Made by a program: the position numbers and the translations under genes. A DNA stretch of 64,000 nucleotides, taken from NCBI GenBank assembly GCA_026390015.1, contig JAPLGS010000074.1, positions 1 to 64,000 of the forward strand, read 5' to 3'. This stretch comes from Chloroflexota bacterium. Its GTDB lineage: Bacteria > Chloroflexota > Anaerolineae > Anaerolineales > Villigracilaceae. Positions 1 through 8,908 of this stretch are shown here, piece after piece; position 1 is the first letter of the stretch, and each line of letters opens with the position of its first letter. A model generated the notes under the pieces. That model saw nothing but the letters and a program-made list of their open reading frames with translations, was not told where the DNA came from and made no database searches.

Positions 1-90
1 CGCTAGGTGATTCGGCGGCAACGCTTCCCCAATCTGAATCATCTGCTTCAGCGCCTCTTCATAATTCACAGTTTTGAATTTTCGGCTCAT
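1..90 (-). mobile_element. IS transposase, N-terminal fragment cut by the window edge
   Basis: A minus-strand frame starts with ATG at 88-90 and stays open to the window edge, giving 30 residues that begin MSRKFKTVNYEEAL and end with LPPNHLA. An N-terminus in which a Leu-Pro-x-x-His-Leu motif follows about 25 charged residues is typical of DDE transposases of the IS5/IS1182 type. The catalytic residues lie outside the window, so the family call is recall-based. The terminal inverted repeat should lie just to the right of 90 but was not identified. Confidence 0.55.
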
Positions 91-281
91 TTTTGAAGTT
101 TATCATGCAAGGCAATGTCAATCTCCCCGACAAACTGCTAGGATTCAATATGGCTTTGGGCGGAACAATCGCAACGCCAGTCGCCTGGCTGGGAATGGGA
201 TTGTTTATCTTATGGCTTGTGTGGACAAAGCGACTCCCGGTGGAGAGTCCACTCAACGAGATGGAAGCAAGCGTCGGGTAA
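78..281 (+). pseudogene. Possible remnant of a membrane protein gene next to the IS
   Basis: An open plus-strand frame (TTG at 93, ATG at 105) ends at 281. It encodes about 62 residues with one clear hydrophobic segment (roughly residues 20-44) followed by a positively charged stretch. It reads like the C-terminal end of a polytopic membrane protein. There is no good ribosome binding site, and the frame runs back into the transposase leader. I infer that it is the 3' stump of a gene interrupted by the insertion sequence. A chance frame is also possible. No function can be assigned. Confidence 0.3.
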
Positions 282-297
282 AAATGAAGCCAGAATT

Positions 298-319
298 GCA
301 TAGAACATTTGTTCTATGC
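298..319. repeat. Perfect 10-bp-arm inverted repeat
   Basis: GCATAGAACA, a 2-nt centre, then TGTTCTATGC. It lies between the membrane-protein remnant and the dnaN terminator. No T-run follows on either strand, so it is not an obvious terminator. It could be a protein-binding site or an IS-associated end. Confidence 0.4.
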
Positions 320-327
320 AGTAGATC

Positions 328-363
328 AAAAAAAAGCCACCGACATTTCTGCCGGCGGTTTTT
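328..363 (-). terminator. Rho-independent terminator after dnaN
   Basis: On the minus strand CCGCCGGCA pairs with TGTCGGTGG (two G-U pairs) around a GAA loop and is followed by a run of eight T. It lies about 20 nt past the dnaN stop codon. Confidence 0.8.
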
Positions 364-384
364 CATTAACCTTCAATTCGCTCA

Positions 385-1518
385 TTATCCCAAATGCATC
401 GGCATGATAACGTGCAGGAAATTGTCATCACCCACCGGCTTCACCACACCTGGCGCATTCGCCGCGGAAGTTTCAAGCGCAACATTTGGGGTCTTGATAA
501 CTTCCAATGCCTCGCGCAGAAATTTCACGTTGAACGCGATCAAGACACTACCGCCGTCCACTGTAGCTTCGACAATGGTTTCATTCTTGCCTGTTTCTTC
601 CGAGGTTGCGGATATTTCAACTTCACTCGGCTGCATCTCACCACTGGATTGTTTAATATCGAAGCGGGCTACGTTTGAACCTTCGCGGGCAAAAATTTCA
701 GCCTGCTTGCAAGCTTTGAGCAAAGCCGCGGTGGAAACCAATGTACGTGATTTGTAATTGCGCGGAATGATCTGCTGATAATCGGGGAATGTTCCATCGA
801 TCAACTGCGAGACCACTTCCACATCTTTCACGCGGAATAAAACTTGGCCGCGATTCTTTGGCACCACCATATAAATAGGTTCTTCACCATCCGAAGCGAC
901 CCGCGCCAACTCATTTAATGCGCGAGCGGGAATGATGATATTAATAGGCTGTCCAACAGCTTGCGAGAGTAGTGCCTTGCGTACTGATAGACGAAATCCG
1001 TCCGCCGCCGCCATCGTGACATTATCTTTTTCAACATGCAGCAACACACCCATCAACACCGGGCGGGATTCATCTGTCGAAGCGGCAAATGCGACCTGCT
1101 GGATCATCTCTTTGAAATCAGCGACATTCAACTGCACAGCGCCATCCATTTCAGGAACAGGCAGTGGAGGAAATTCCTGCGCATCAATGCACTTGATATC
1201 ATTATTCGATGATCCACCTTTGACATGCAGGCTTTGAGTTTTTACATCGAGAGTTAGCTGTACTTGATCACCAGGCAATGTATTTACCAAATCCCCAAAT
1301 GTGCGTGAAGGAACCGTCGTTGAACCTTCTTCATCAATACGCGCCGCGATCCAACAAGTAATACCCAACTCAAGGTTGGTTGCAGAAAGCCGCAATCGAC
1401 CTTCATCACTCGCGATCAAAATGTTGGATAAGACAGGAAGCGTACTGCGCGGTGAAACTGCGCGGGAAACAATGCTCAAACCACGTGCCAGATTTTCTTG
1501 AAGGACAGTTACTTTCAT
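385..1518 (-). CDS. dnaN: DNA polymerase III sliding clamp (beta subunit)
   Basis: 377 residues, the usual length for a bacterial beta clamp, spanning its three clamp domains (about 1-120, 128-245, 250-377). The start MKVTVLQENLARGL and the end HVIMPMHLG are characteristic of the family. The clamp is a dimeric ring that tethers the replicative polymerase to DNA. A GAGG element lies about 12 nt before the ATG, and an AT-rich TATATAT box lies further upstream. The gene is transcribed alone and closed by the terminator at 328-363. dnaA is not adjacent, but a candidate origin lies 16 kb to the right, and dnaN reads away from it. Confidence 0.96.
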   Translation of the reverse strand: MKVTVLQENLARGLSIVSRAVSPRSTLPVLSNILIASDEGRLRLSATNLELGITCWIAARIDEEGSTTVPSRTFGDLVNTLPGDQVQLTLDVKTQSLHVKGGSSNNDIKCIDAQEFPPLPVPEMDGAVQLNVADFKEMIQQVAFAASTDESRPVLMGVLLHVEKDNVTMAAADGFRLSVRKALLSQAVGQPINIIIPARALNELARVASDGEEPIYMVVPKNRGQVLFRVKDVEVVSQLIDGTFPDYQQIIPRNYKSRTLVSTAALLKACKQAEIFAREGSNVARFDIKQSSGEMQPSEVEISATSEETGKNETIVEATVDGGSVLIAFNVKFLREALEVIKTPNVALETSAANAPGVVKPVGDDNFLHVIMPMHLG

Positions 1519-1563
1519 AGGTTATCGCCCTCGATATATAAAATTATTTTCAAAAGTATATCA

Positions 1564-3477
1564 TTAAAAACTTGTGACCATTGATATGCCAAAAGCTAAA
1601 AGCATGAACACCAATTGGATTGCGAATAGTACCGCAAAAACATACGCAACAGTTGTCCACACTGGGGTAGTCTTTGCTGAAGATTGCGGGCGGATTTCCT
1701 GCCCTTCAGCCATTGCCCGCGCGGATTGAGCCGCCTGCCCGAGATCATTCATCCAGTAAACGCCCGCCGCATCATCCTCGACGATGAACCTGCTCCCGCT
1801 AAACGAGCGCAGCCACGCCTCGAGATTCTCTGGCGTATTGACCGCCAATGATCCCTCCAAAATGACGGCACTTGGCGTCATACCTTCTGGGATTTTTTCG
1901 TTTACATTCACCACAGTCACGGGGACTTTAGGTGCGTGTTTCACGAAGGCGGCTTTTACTGATTCGCCAAACTTACCGTTATTGTCAAAGACCCACACAC
2001 CAAATTGTTCCTGTCTGGCTTCCAAAGCATCGGCGCGTGCAATGCCATCTTTTCGCAAGGCAGAAAAATGATATAACAACAAAACAACAAACATTACCAA
2101 AACTTGTAAATTGTCGAGAAGTGAATTTGTGAAATTGGGAGTATCGCCGCCCAACAAGGCATTGATCAGTGTGAATATCAAAGTGCCCGCGGAGACCATT
2201 CCGCCGATCACAGATGCAAACAGCACGAGATACAAATACACCTTGCGGACAATGGAACGCCGCGTGTGGTCACCAACGTCACCATCTGTCAGCGCCTCGG
2301 CTTGCATGGGGCGCCAGACCATTAACCAGAGCGGCATCCCGACTGCAAGAATGGCAAGTGCACCCGTCAGCGACTGACGGAATCCATCTGTATTGAGAGA
2401 ATCACTCCCAAGTCCAAGCGTGATCAAGAACGAAAGCAGGGAAGCTATTCCAACAAAAGTTGCAACCAAACCAATAATGGAAAGAATATAAAAATAGATA
2501 CGCTTCTTTCCTGCGCGGCGCGGCGCTTGTGATTCAAAACCAATTTGTTGATTCAGCCATTTGCCGTAATATGCCCAAATCACACCAAACGGCAGTCCCA
2601 ATGAAATGGGGCCGCCAATTTTTTGGATGAACTCACTCCATGGCATTGATTCGCCAAACAATCGGTTGAGGAGCATATAAAATAAATTTCCGCCAGCCGT
2701 GAGTACTACAATGACTCCGCTCAAGGAAAGTAGATAGAGAATGCCGAGGCGTAGCAGAGACTCTTTTTCATCGGGATCAGCCAAAGTATCCTGTAAGATG
2801 CGCCAGGCGAAGAACCAAATTGGAGCGCCGATCACGAGCAAGGCAGTCGCGTTGATGAATGTCTCGCGGCCCATCATCCCGATCACCCCGGTCGGAACGT
2901 AAAAAATGTAACGCAATATCTGCTGCGTGCCAAAGATGATCATCAATAAACCGTAAAGCACCCACAGATAACGATACAAGCGGCGGATGTCTTTGAAGTT
3001 TTCGGGGTCGGGCAAGGTTGGCCATTCGGCGCGTAGAATGCTCCAGAAATAAGCAGCCATCAAAAGGTTAAGCGCGATCGCGATCAAATTATCAGGCCAG
3101 CTTTGAGTGCCTCCTAACAGGGCGCGGTCATAAGAGATGCGGGCTACTCCAAGAAATGTGCGATTGATCAACGCGAGTAAATTTTGAATAGCGGGGATCA
3201 AAGTGGCAAAGAGCGCGCCATACAAAAAGACGGCGCGAATCGTGGCGGTTTTCTCTTCCTCTTCGCGGGCGGATGTGCGCTGCGCCCACAGCCAATGAAC
3301 CAGAAAAATTGGAACGCCCACCAAAATAAGCGAAAGCGCCTGCGCCAAGGCCTGCGCGTTATCGGTAATGAGGTTGGGGTTGACGATGGAACGGATCAAA
3401 CCGATCAGCCCCCACAGCACCACTTCAAAGCTAATGAAGGCTACTGCGTAAAAATAAAGTCTTCGAATTGTTTTCAT
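1564..3477 (-). CDS. Multi-repeat DUF5671 membrane protein
   Basis: 637 residues with about 15 hydrophobic segments and a small soluble region near residues 500-590. The sequence repeats a unit beginning with an Arg/Lys-Arg-x-Tyr-x-Tyr motif at the start of each bundle (RRLYFYAVAF at 5, RRLYRYLWVL near 165, KRIYFYILSI near 325, RKVYLYLVLF near 410). This is the pattern of the DUF5671 family, common in Chloroflexota and of unknown function. A GGAGGAATTAATT sequence precedes the ATG. It stands between dnaN and a small anchored protein, all leftward, with a repeat element upstream. Its biochemical role cannot be told from sequence. Confidence 0.75.
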   Translation of the reverse strand: MKTIRRLYFYAVAFISFEVVLWGLIGLIRSIVNPNLITDNAQALAQALSLILVGVPIFLVHWLWAQRTSAREEEEKTATIRAVFLYGALFATLIPAIQNLLALINRTFLGVARISYDRALLGGTQSWPDNLIAIALNLLMAAYFWSILRAEWPTLPDPENFKDIRRLYRYLWVLYGLLMIIFGTQQILRYIFYVPTGVIGMMGRETFINATALLVIGAPIWFFAWRILQDTLADPDEKESLLRLGILYLLSLSGVIVVLTAGGNLFYMLLNRLFGESMPWSEFIQKIGGPISLGLPFGVIWAYYGKWLNQQIGFESQAPRRAGKKRIYFYILSIIGLVATFVGIASLLSFLITLGLGSDSLNTDGFRQSLTGALAILAVGMPLWLMVWRPMQAEALTDGDVGDHTRRSIVRKVYLYLVLFASVIGGMVSAGTLIFTLINALLGGDTPNFTNSLLDNLQVLVMFVVLLLYHFSALRKDGIARADALEARQEQFGVWVFDNNGKFGESVKAAFVKHAPKVPVTVVNVNEKIPEGMTPSAVILEGSLAVNTPENLEAWLRSFSGSRFIVEDDAAGVYWMNDLGQAAQSARAMAEGQEIRPQSSAKTTPVWTTVAYVFAVLFAIQLVFMLLAFGISMVTSF

Positions 3478-3490
3478 AATTAATTCCTCC

Positions 3491-3588
3491 CGTCATTGCG
3501 AGAACGCCCTTGTATTTGCCCGACACTCCCTGGCAGTGTTTTGACCAAAGATTGCCGGGTCGGGAAGAGCGCCCTCTTCGCAATGACG
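3491..3588. repeat. Dispersed inverted-repeat element (CGTCATTGCGA ends)
   Basis: A 98-bp intergenic block is bounded by CGTCATTGCGA (3491-3501) and its exact reverse complement (3578-3588). A related, decayed block opens with TCATTGCGAGG at about 38664, between sdhA and sdhC. Such TCATTGCGAGG elements are common REP-like or MITE-like repeats in many bacteria. No coding potential. Confidence 0.6.
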
Positions 3589-3596
3589 AATAGTCG

Positions 3597-4070
3597 TTAC
3601 GGCTTGATAGGTTCCTGATACCAATCATACGCCCAGAAGTTGTAGGGCATATAGATCAGTTTCCAATCGCCATTTTGTTTGACGAGTTGAGCGCGATCTG
3701 TGTTGTTGTATCCGCCTGAAAATGGGTCACTGGACGAGTAAACCAAAGTCAAATCCACAATGGCTTCATCGCCGTTCACCTCAGCCGTCCCTACGGTTAC
3801 GCCCACGTTATTGGCGTTGATATTTCCATTAAAGAAAGATTGTCTAAATTGTTCGTAAGTGGGCTTGTTGTCTTTATCTGCAAGATAGGTGTAGGCGGTT
3901 TTGTAATCCTTGTTGGTGACCGCCAATACATAGTTATAAGTCACCGCGTACGGGGTTTTTTCGGTTAGAAATTCCTTCTTGTCCTGTCGGGTAAAGAACA
4001 ATGCCAGCGCAAGCAGGATCAATGCGCCGATACCGATCAAAATTCCTGTTAGAAAACGGTCTTGTTTCAT
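3597..4070 (-). CDS. Membrane-anchored DUF4878-like protein
   Basis: 157 residues from the ATG at 4070, chosen because GGAGGT lies 7 nt upstream; the frame extends further but without such a site. Residues 8-26 form one hydrophobic helix after a short Lys/Arg-containing N-terminus, giving an N-in anchor with an exported domain. The rest resembles NTF2-fold or DUF4878 proteins: a helix with YKTAYTYLADKD, then strands ending in a WKLIYMPYNFW segment. The fold call is an inference. Partner and function are unknown. Confidence 0.6.
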   Translation of the reverse strand: MKQDRFLTGILIGIGALILLALALFFTRQDKKEFLTEKTPYAVTYNYVLAVTNKDYKTAYTYLADKDNKPTYEQFRQSFFNGNINANNVGVTVGTAEVNGDEAIVDLTLVYSSSDPFSGGYNNTDRAQLVKQNGDWKLIYMPYNFWAYDWYQEPIKP

Positions 4071-4179
4071 TATGTACCTCCGAGTATGAATTGATTGTAT
4101 AAGGTTAAAGATGAAATAGCAAGCAAGGAAGTTCCCCAAAGCCTTTGGTATACTATCCTTACTTTATAGGAGAATAGCC

Positions 4180-5982
4180 ATGACCCTTTCTGCACCCCGC
4201 TGGGATATGACCAACGTCTACCCTTCACTTGAATCTAAAGAATTCAAGACTGCCATAAAGAACTATAAATCTTTGCTGGACGAAATGGAAGTATTCTTTA
4301 AAAAAGCCAGCAAGGCAAATTCCAAGACCGACCCGAAGAAACTCGGAAAACTGCTTGGCGAATCTGTAGACCATTTCAACGCGCTCTTTAATATATCCGG
4401 CACCATCAGTCCATTTATTTATTCCTTCGTCAGCACCAACTCACGTAACAAAGACGCCATGCGCGCCCTGTCAGAATTTGAGAAAATGTCTGTTCAGGCG
4501 AGCATCCTCAACACAAAATTTCAGGCGTGGATCGGCAAACTTGGAAAAGCCGCAGTGAAGAAAGCCGCAAAAACAAATGCGTCAGCCAAAGCGCACGAGT
4601 TCACGCTTCAGGAAAGTGTTGACCAATCCAAATACATGATGAGCGAAGCGGAGGAAATTCTCGCGGCAGAATTAACTCTAAGTGGAGGCAATGCCTTCGG
4701 TAAACTACAAGATACTTTAACCTCGCAGCTTTCCGTAGACTTTGAACTGGGTGGAAAAACTGAGAAACTACCCATGCCCGCGCTGATCAACCTGCGCTCG
4801 CATCCCGATGAAGCAACTCGCCGCCGCGGGTACGAAGCGGAAAACATCGCCTGGGATGGAGTCAAAGAAACTCTGGCGGCGTGCATGAATGGAGTCAAAG
4901 GCGAAGCGCTGACCCTGGGATCAAAACGCGGACGCGAAGATGCGATCCACGCATCTATTGATTTCGCCCGCATGGATCGCGCCACGCTCAATGCCATGCT
5001 CGGCGCAATGAAAGATTCCTTCCCGATGTTCAGGAAATATTTCAAACACAAAGCAAAATTGATCGGCAAGGAAAAACTCGCATGGTGGGATGTATCCGCT
5101 CCGATGGGCAAAACCGACAAAGTTTATTCTTTCGAAGAAGCGCGCGATTTCATCGTCAAAAACTTCAACTCATTCTCCCCTGAACTCGGCGCATTCGCCC
5201 AACGCGCCTTTGACAACAACTGGATCGACGCTGAACAACGCGATGGAAAAAGCGGCGGCGCATTTTGTATGGGCGTTGCGAGTGTAAAAGAAAGCCGCAT
5301 CCTCAGCAACTTTGATGGTTCGTTCGATCAGGTCAGTACGCTGGCGCATGAACTTGGTCACGCCTTCCACAATGAATGTGCCTATCAGGCGGGCAAAACC
5401 GAATTACAACAATCCACGCCAATGACTCTGGCAGAGACCGCTTCCATTATGTGCGAGACGATCGTCACCGAAGCTGTGCTTTCACAGGTGACTGATCCTC
5501 AGGAAGAATTGGCGGTGCTGGAAGCACAAATGAACAACGCAACCGCCGTGATCGTTGATATTTATTCCCGTTATCTTTTTGAGAAAGAAGTCTTTGAGCG
5601 CCGCGAAAAATCTGAACTCTCCGCTCATGACTTGAATGACATTATGGAACGCGCTCAAAAAGCCACGTACGGCGATGGTCTTGATGAAAGCTACCTGCAA
5701 AAATTCATGTGGACGTGGAAACCTCATTACTATAACAGCCGCTTCTCTTTCTATAACTATCCTTACGCATTCGGCCTGCTGTTTGCAACAGGCTTATACG
5801 CCATCTACCAAAAACGCGGCGCGGACTTCGTGCCCGATTACAAGAACCTGCTTGCATCCACGGGTGAAAATCGCGCGGCAGAACTTGCCGACCGCTTTGG
5901 CATTAACATCCGCACCAAGAAATTCTGGGCGGATAGTCTGTCCATCATTGGTAAACGAGTGGATCGCTACTGCGAATTGTAA
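4180..5982 (+). CDS. pepF: M3 family oligoendopeptidase F
   Basis: 600 residues, the normal length for a PepF-type zinc metallopeptidase that cleaves oligopeptides in the cytoplasm. The zinc motif HELGH is at residues 390-394, and a downstream Glu in MTLAETASIMCE (E419) fits the third ligand. The N-terminal two thirds are helical, as in the family. No signal peptide. The start is supported by TAGGAG 8 nt upstream, and a TATACT -10 box lies near 4149. It stands alone on the plus strand among leftward genes and ends at the terminator at 6025-6063. Confidence 0.92.
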   Translation: MTLSAPRWDMTNVYPSLESKEFKTAIKNYKSLLDEMEVFFKKASKANSKTDPKKLGKLLGESVDHFNALFNISGTISPFIYSFVSTNSRNKDAMRALSEFEKMSVQASILNTKFQAWIGKLGKAAVKKAAKTNASAKAHEFTLQESVDQSKYMMSEAEEILAAELTLSGGNAFGKLQDTLTSQLSVDFELGGKTEKLPMPALINLRSHPDEATRRRGYEAENIAWDGVKETLAACMNGVKGEALTLGSKRGREDAIHASIDFARMDRATLNAMLGAMKDSFPMFRKYFKHKAKLIGKEKLAWWDVSAPMGKTDKVYSFEEARDFIVKNFNSFSPELGAFAQRAFDNNWIDAEQRDGKSGGAFCMGVASVKESRILSNFDGSFDQVSTLAHELGHAFHNECAYQAGKTELQQSTPMTLAETASIMCETIVTEAVLSQVTDPQEELAVLEAQMNNATAVIVDIYSRYLFEKEVFERREKSELSAHDLNDIMERAQKATYGDGLDESYLQKFMWTWKPHYYNSRFSFYNYPYAFGLLFATGLYAIYQKRGADFVPDYKNLLASTGENRAAELADRFGINIRTKKFWADSLSIIGKRVDRYCEL

Positions 5983-6024
5983 TAAACACAATCACGCTTG
6001 GAGCGTGAGCTGATCAAGTGAATC

Positions 6025-6063
6025 AAAAAGAGGATGTGTCATCAAAGACGCATCCTCTTTTTA
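6025..6063. terminator. Bidirectional terminator between pepF and gcdH
   Basis: AAAAAGAGGATGTGTC pairs with GACGCATCCTCTTTTT around a 6-nt loop, with A/T runs on both sides. It can serve the two convergent genes. Confidence 0.85.
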
Positions 6064-6064
6064 T

Positions 6065-7240
6065 TTATGAAAACGCTTGTATTCCAGTCTGCGCTCTTCC
6101 TAAAATCAACGCATGAATGTCGTGCGTGCCTTCATAGGTATTCACCCCCTCTAAATTCAACACATGTCGGATGATGTGATATTCATCCGAGATGCCGTTG
6201 CCGCCGTGCATGTCGCGTGAGTTGCGCGCGATCTCCAGTGCCTTGCCGCATGAGTTGCGTTTGACCAGCGAAACCATCTCAGGTGTCGATTTGTCTTGAT
6301 CCATCAATCGTCCAACGCGTAAAACGCTTTGCAATCCCAAAGTAATTTCTGTCATCATATTCGCCAGCTTAAGTTGGATGATCTGATTCGCGGCGAGCGG
6401 CCTGCCAAACTGCGGACGATCTAATGTGTATTGGCGAGCAGCGTGCCAGCAAAATTCTGCCGCACCCAAGGCGCCCCAGGCAATTCCATAACGGGCTTTG
6501 TTCAAACAACCAAAAGGTCCTTTCAAACCACTGACATTGGGAAGCATATTTTCATCAGGCACAAATACTTCGTCCATGACGATCTCGCCTGTCACACTTG
6601 CGCGCAGGCTGAACTTGCCTTCGATCTTCGGAGCGCTTAATCCTTTCATTCCTTTATCTAAAATGAAACCGCGAATTTCACCGTCCGCTTTTGCCCACAC
6701 GATGAATACATCCGCGATCGGAGAGTTAGTGATCCACATTTTGTTGCCCTGCAGGATCCAGCCGCCATCCACTTTTTTGGCGCGGGTTTGCATACTGCCT
6801 GGGTCACTGCCGTGATCAGGTTCTGTGAGTCCAAAACAGCCAATGGTTTCTCCACTCGCAAGTTTGGGTAAATATTTTTTTCTTTGTTCTTCAGAGCCGT
6901 ACGCATAAATGGGATGCATGACCAGTGAACTTTGCACGCTCATCGCACTGCGATAGCCGCTGTCTACGCGTTCTACTTCACGGGCGATCAAGCCATAGGT
7001 TACATAATTTAATTCCGAGCCGCCGTATTCTTCGGGCAGGGTACAGCCCAATAATCCCATGCTGCCCATTTCGTTCATGATGGCGCGGTCAAAGGTTTCG
7101 TGTCGATTCGCTTCGATGATGCGCGGCATTAATTTATCCTGACAATATTTGCGCGCCGTGTCGCGGATCATGCGTTCTTCGTCGGAGAGCTGGTCGTTGA
7201 GCAGAAAGGGATCGTCCCATTTGAAAATTTGTTTTGACAT
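6065..7240 (-). CDS. gcdH: Glutaryl-CoA dehydrogenase (acyl-CoA dehydrogenase family)
   Basis: 391 residues. Family members of this type oxidise and decarboxylate glutaryl-CoA to crotonyl-CoA with FAD, in lysine, tryptophan and aromatic degradation. Supporting signs are the [15 protein letters not shown] opening, the [19 protein letters not shown] segment, [12 protein letters not shown], and the C-terminal [12 protein letters not shown], whose Glu370 is the expected catalytic base. GAGGT precedes the ATG. Glutamate dehydrogenase and an enoyl-CoA hydratase/isomerase follow upstream in the same direction, suggesting an amino-acid or acyl-CoA catabolic neighbourhood, although terminators separate them. 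Confidence 0.88.
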   Translation of the reverse strand: MSKQIFKWDDPFLLNDQLSDEERMIRDTARKYCQDKLMPRIIEANRHETFDRAIMNEMGSMGLLGCTLPEEYGGSELNYVTYGLIAREVERVDSGYRSAMSVQSSLVMHPIYAYGSEEQRKKYLPKLASGETIGCFGLTEPDHGSDPGSMQTRAKKVDGGWILQGNKMWITNSPIADVFIVWAKADGEIRGFILDKGMKGLSAPKIEGKFSLRASVTGEIVMDEVFVPDENMLPNVSGLKGPFGCLNKARYGIAWGALGAAEFCWHAARQYTLDRPQFGRPLAANQIIQLKLANMMTEITLGLQSVLRVGRLMDQDKSTPEMVSLVKRNSCGKALEIARNSRDMHGGNGISDEYHIIRHVLNLEGVNTYEGTHDIHALILGRAQTGIQAFS

Positions 7241-7352
7241 GGATACCTCGCAAGTGGTAATTGGTGAATGGCAATTGGTATTGTATCAAAGAGAGGGTGA
7301 CTGTATTCGAGAAAACAAGAACAACTTCCAGTTAAGCGTGAAACGTCTATCA

Positions 7353-7385
7353 AAAAGAGGACTCACCCGCAGGCAAGTCCTCTTC
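7353..7385 (-). terminator. Terminator after gdhA
   Basis: AAGAGGACT pairs with AGTCCTCTT around a 12-nt loop. On the minus strand it is followed by a T-run, 20 nt past the gdhA stop. Confidence 0.75.
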
Positions 7386-7403
7386 CAAATTACCCATTAC
7401 TAA

Positions 7404-8702
7404 CTACGCATTCCCAGTCAACCAGCCGCGTAAATCCATGGCTTTCACAACGCGATCGATCGCGACCATGTAAGCCGCGTCGCGCATGTAAACCTTTTCC
7501 TTCTCACTGCGTTCAACAACGCCGTTGAAAGCGGAAGTCATCTTCTCGTCGAGTCTTCCCAAAACTTCATCCTTCGACCAGTAGAAATTCATATCGTTCT
7601 GAACCTGTTCGAAGTAGGAAGTTGTCACACCGCCCGCGTTGCACAGGAAGTCGGGGATGTCGAAGATGTTGTTATTCTTGAAGTATTCATCCGCCTCGGG
7701 TGTGCACGGACCGTTCGCGCCTTCAGCCACGATCTTGATGTTCTTAGACATCTTGTTGACCGTATCCGCGGTGACTTGGCCTTCCATTGCGGCGGGGATC
7801 AACACGTTGGCTTCCTTGGTGATCCAGGCGTCGCCGTCTTCCACGGTGTAGCCGGCATCTTGCGCCTTGGCTTTGTCAATCGTGCCGTACTCATCCACGA
7901 TTGTGAGCAGGAAGCGCGGATCAATGCCGCCTTTCTTGCTATAAGTGAACGCCTTCTTTTCATGGCGGTCATAGCAGGAAACGCAGGCAACTGTACCACC
8001 GAGCATTTCTACAAAACCGGCAGCCGCATATTGCGACACATTTCCAAAACCTTGAATTGCCGCAACCGAATTCTTGGAATCAATGTTGAGGTGCTTCATC
8101 GCTTCGCGGACGGTGTATATCACGCCGTAGCCAGTAGCTTCGGTGCGGCCAAGGGATCCGCCGCCGCCGAGAGGTTTGCCCGTAAAAACGCCGGGCGTAT
8201 ATTGACCGACGAGTCTGGAATATTCATCCATCATCCAGCCCATCATTTGAGGAGTGGTACCAATATCCGGAGCGGGCACGTCGTTGCGCGGGCCAATATT
8301 CTTCCACATGGCACGCACCCAACCGCGGCACATTTCTTCTTTTTCATTCACAGTTAAAGTTGAAGGATCAACAATAATGCCGCCTTTACCACCGCCAAGG
8401 GGAATATCAGCCACGGCGCATTTCCAGGTCATCCATGTGGCGAGGGCGCGCACGGTATCCATGGTTTCATTGGCGGCAAAACGGATGCCACCTTTGTTGG
8501 GACCACGCGCGTCGTTGTGTTGTACACGGAAGCCTTGAAAGACTCTGAGCGAGCCATCATCCAAACGCACAGGAATGCGGAAGGAAAATTCGCGCATCGG
8601 CCAGCGCAAAACTTCCGCGACACCGGGGTCAAGTTTGAGCTGCTTGGCAACGCCGTCGAATTGTTTCTGTGCCATTTCAAAAGCATTTATTTGTCCTGAC
8701 AT
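7404..8702 (-). CDS. gdhA: Glutamate dehydrogenase (Glu/Leu/Phe/Val dehydrogenase family)
   Basis: 432 residues, the size of the hexameric catabolic-type enzyme that interconverts glutamate with 2-oxoglutarate and ammonia. Present are the glutamate-binding region (GPNKGGIRF, then PLGGGKGGI with the catalytic Lys), a dinucleotide fold near residues 220-250 (AAIQGFGNVSQYAA), and a C-terminal KAMDLRGW. Cofactor preference cannot be read with confidence. AGGAG lies 6 nt before the ATG. The mRNA appears to have a leader of about 120 nt with a terminator-like hairpin, so attenuation is possible. Confidence 0.93.
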   Translation of the reverse strand: MSGQINAFEMAQKQFDGVAKQLKLDPGVAEVLRWPMREFSFRIPVRLDDGSLRVFQGFRVQHNDARGPNKGGIRFAANETMDTVRALATWMTWKCAVADIPLGGGKGGIIVDPSTLTVNEKEEMCRGWVRAMWKNIGPRNDVPAPDIGTTPQMMGWMMDEYSRLVGQYTPGVFTGKPLGGGGSLGRTEATGYGVIYTVREAMKHLNIDSKNSVAAIQGFGNVSQYAAAGFVEMLGGTVACVSCYDRHEKKAFTYSKKGGIDPRFLLTIVDEYGTIDKAKAQDAGYTVEDGDAWITKEANVLIPAAMEGQVTADTVNKMSKNIKIVAEGANGPCTPEADEYFKNNNIFDIPDFLCNAGGVTTSYFEQVQNDMNFYWSKDEVLGRLDEKMTSAFNGVVERSEKEKVYMRDAAYMVAIDRVVKAMDLRGWLTGNA

Positions 8703-8737
8703 GTTGTTCTCCTAAAAGGGATTTAGAAAAAAATATA

Positions 8738-8769
8738 AGCGGACAGCCCCAGAGTGGGATTGTCCGCTT
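8738..8769 (-). promoter_or_regulatory. Leader hairpin of gdhA, possible attenuator
   Basis: On the minus strand AAGCGGACA pairs perfectly with TGTCCGCTT, with a 14-nt loop, and is followed three nt later by seven T. It lies between the predicted promoter (8829-8857) and the gdhA Shine-Dalgarno site, so it would stop transcription before the gene. A 9-codon open frame (MDYGYDSVY) lies in the leader ahead of it, without a visible ribosome binding site. It could instead be the terminator of the upstream hydratase gene. Confidence 0.55.
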
Positions 8770-8828
8770 TAAACACAAAGTATGTCAATACACTGAGTCA
8801 TATCCATAATCCATAAAAACGCAACTGA

Positions 8829-8857
8829 ACTTTACACGATAATTAGATTGAAGTCAA
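8829..8857 (-). promoter_or_regulatory. Sigma-70-type promoter for gdhA
   Basis: On the minus strand TTGACT (8852-8857), a 17-nt spacer, TAAAGT (8829-8834). The predicted start near 8822 leaves a leader of about 120 nt. Confidence 0.65.
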
Positions 8858-8908
8858 TATGACAAAAATCAGCATAATTTTGATTACCAATGATGTTTTT
8901 TGAGCGTT

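Noticed and set aside
74-757. 227-residue plus-strand frame over dnaN
   Set aside because: It is antisense to dnaN over most of its length and has no domain resemblance, so it is a shadow frame.
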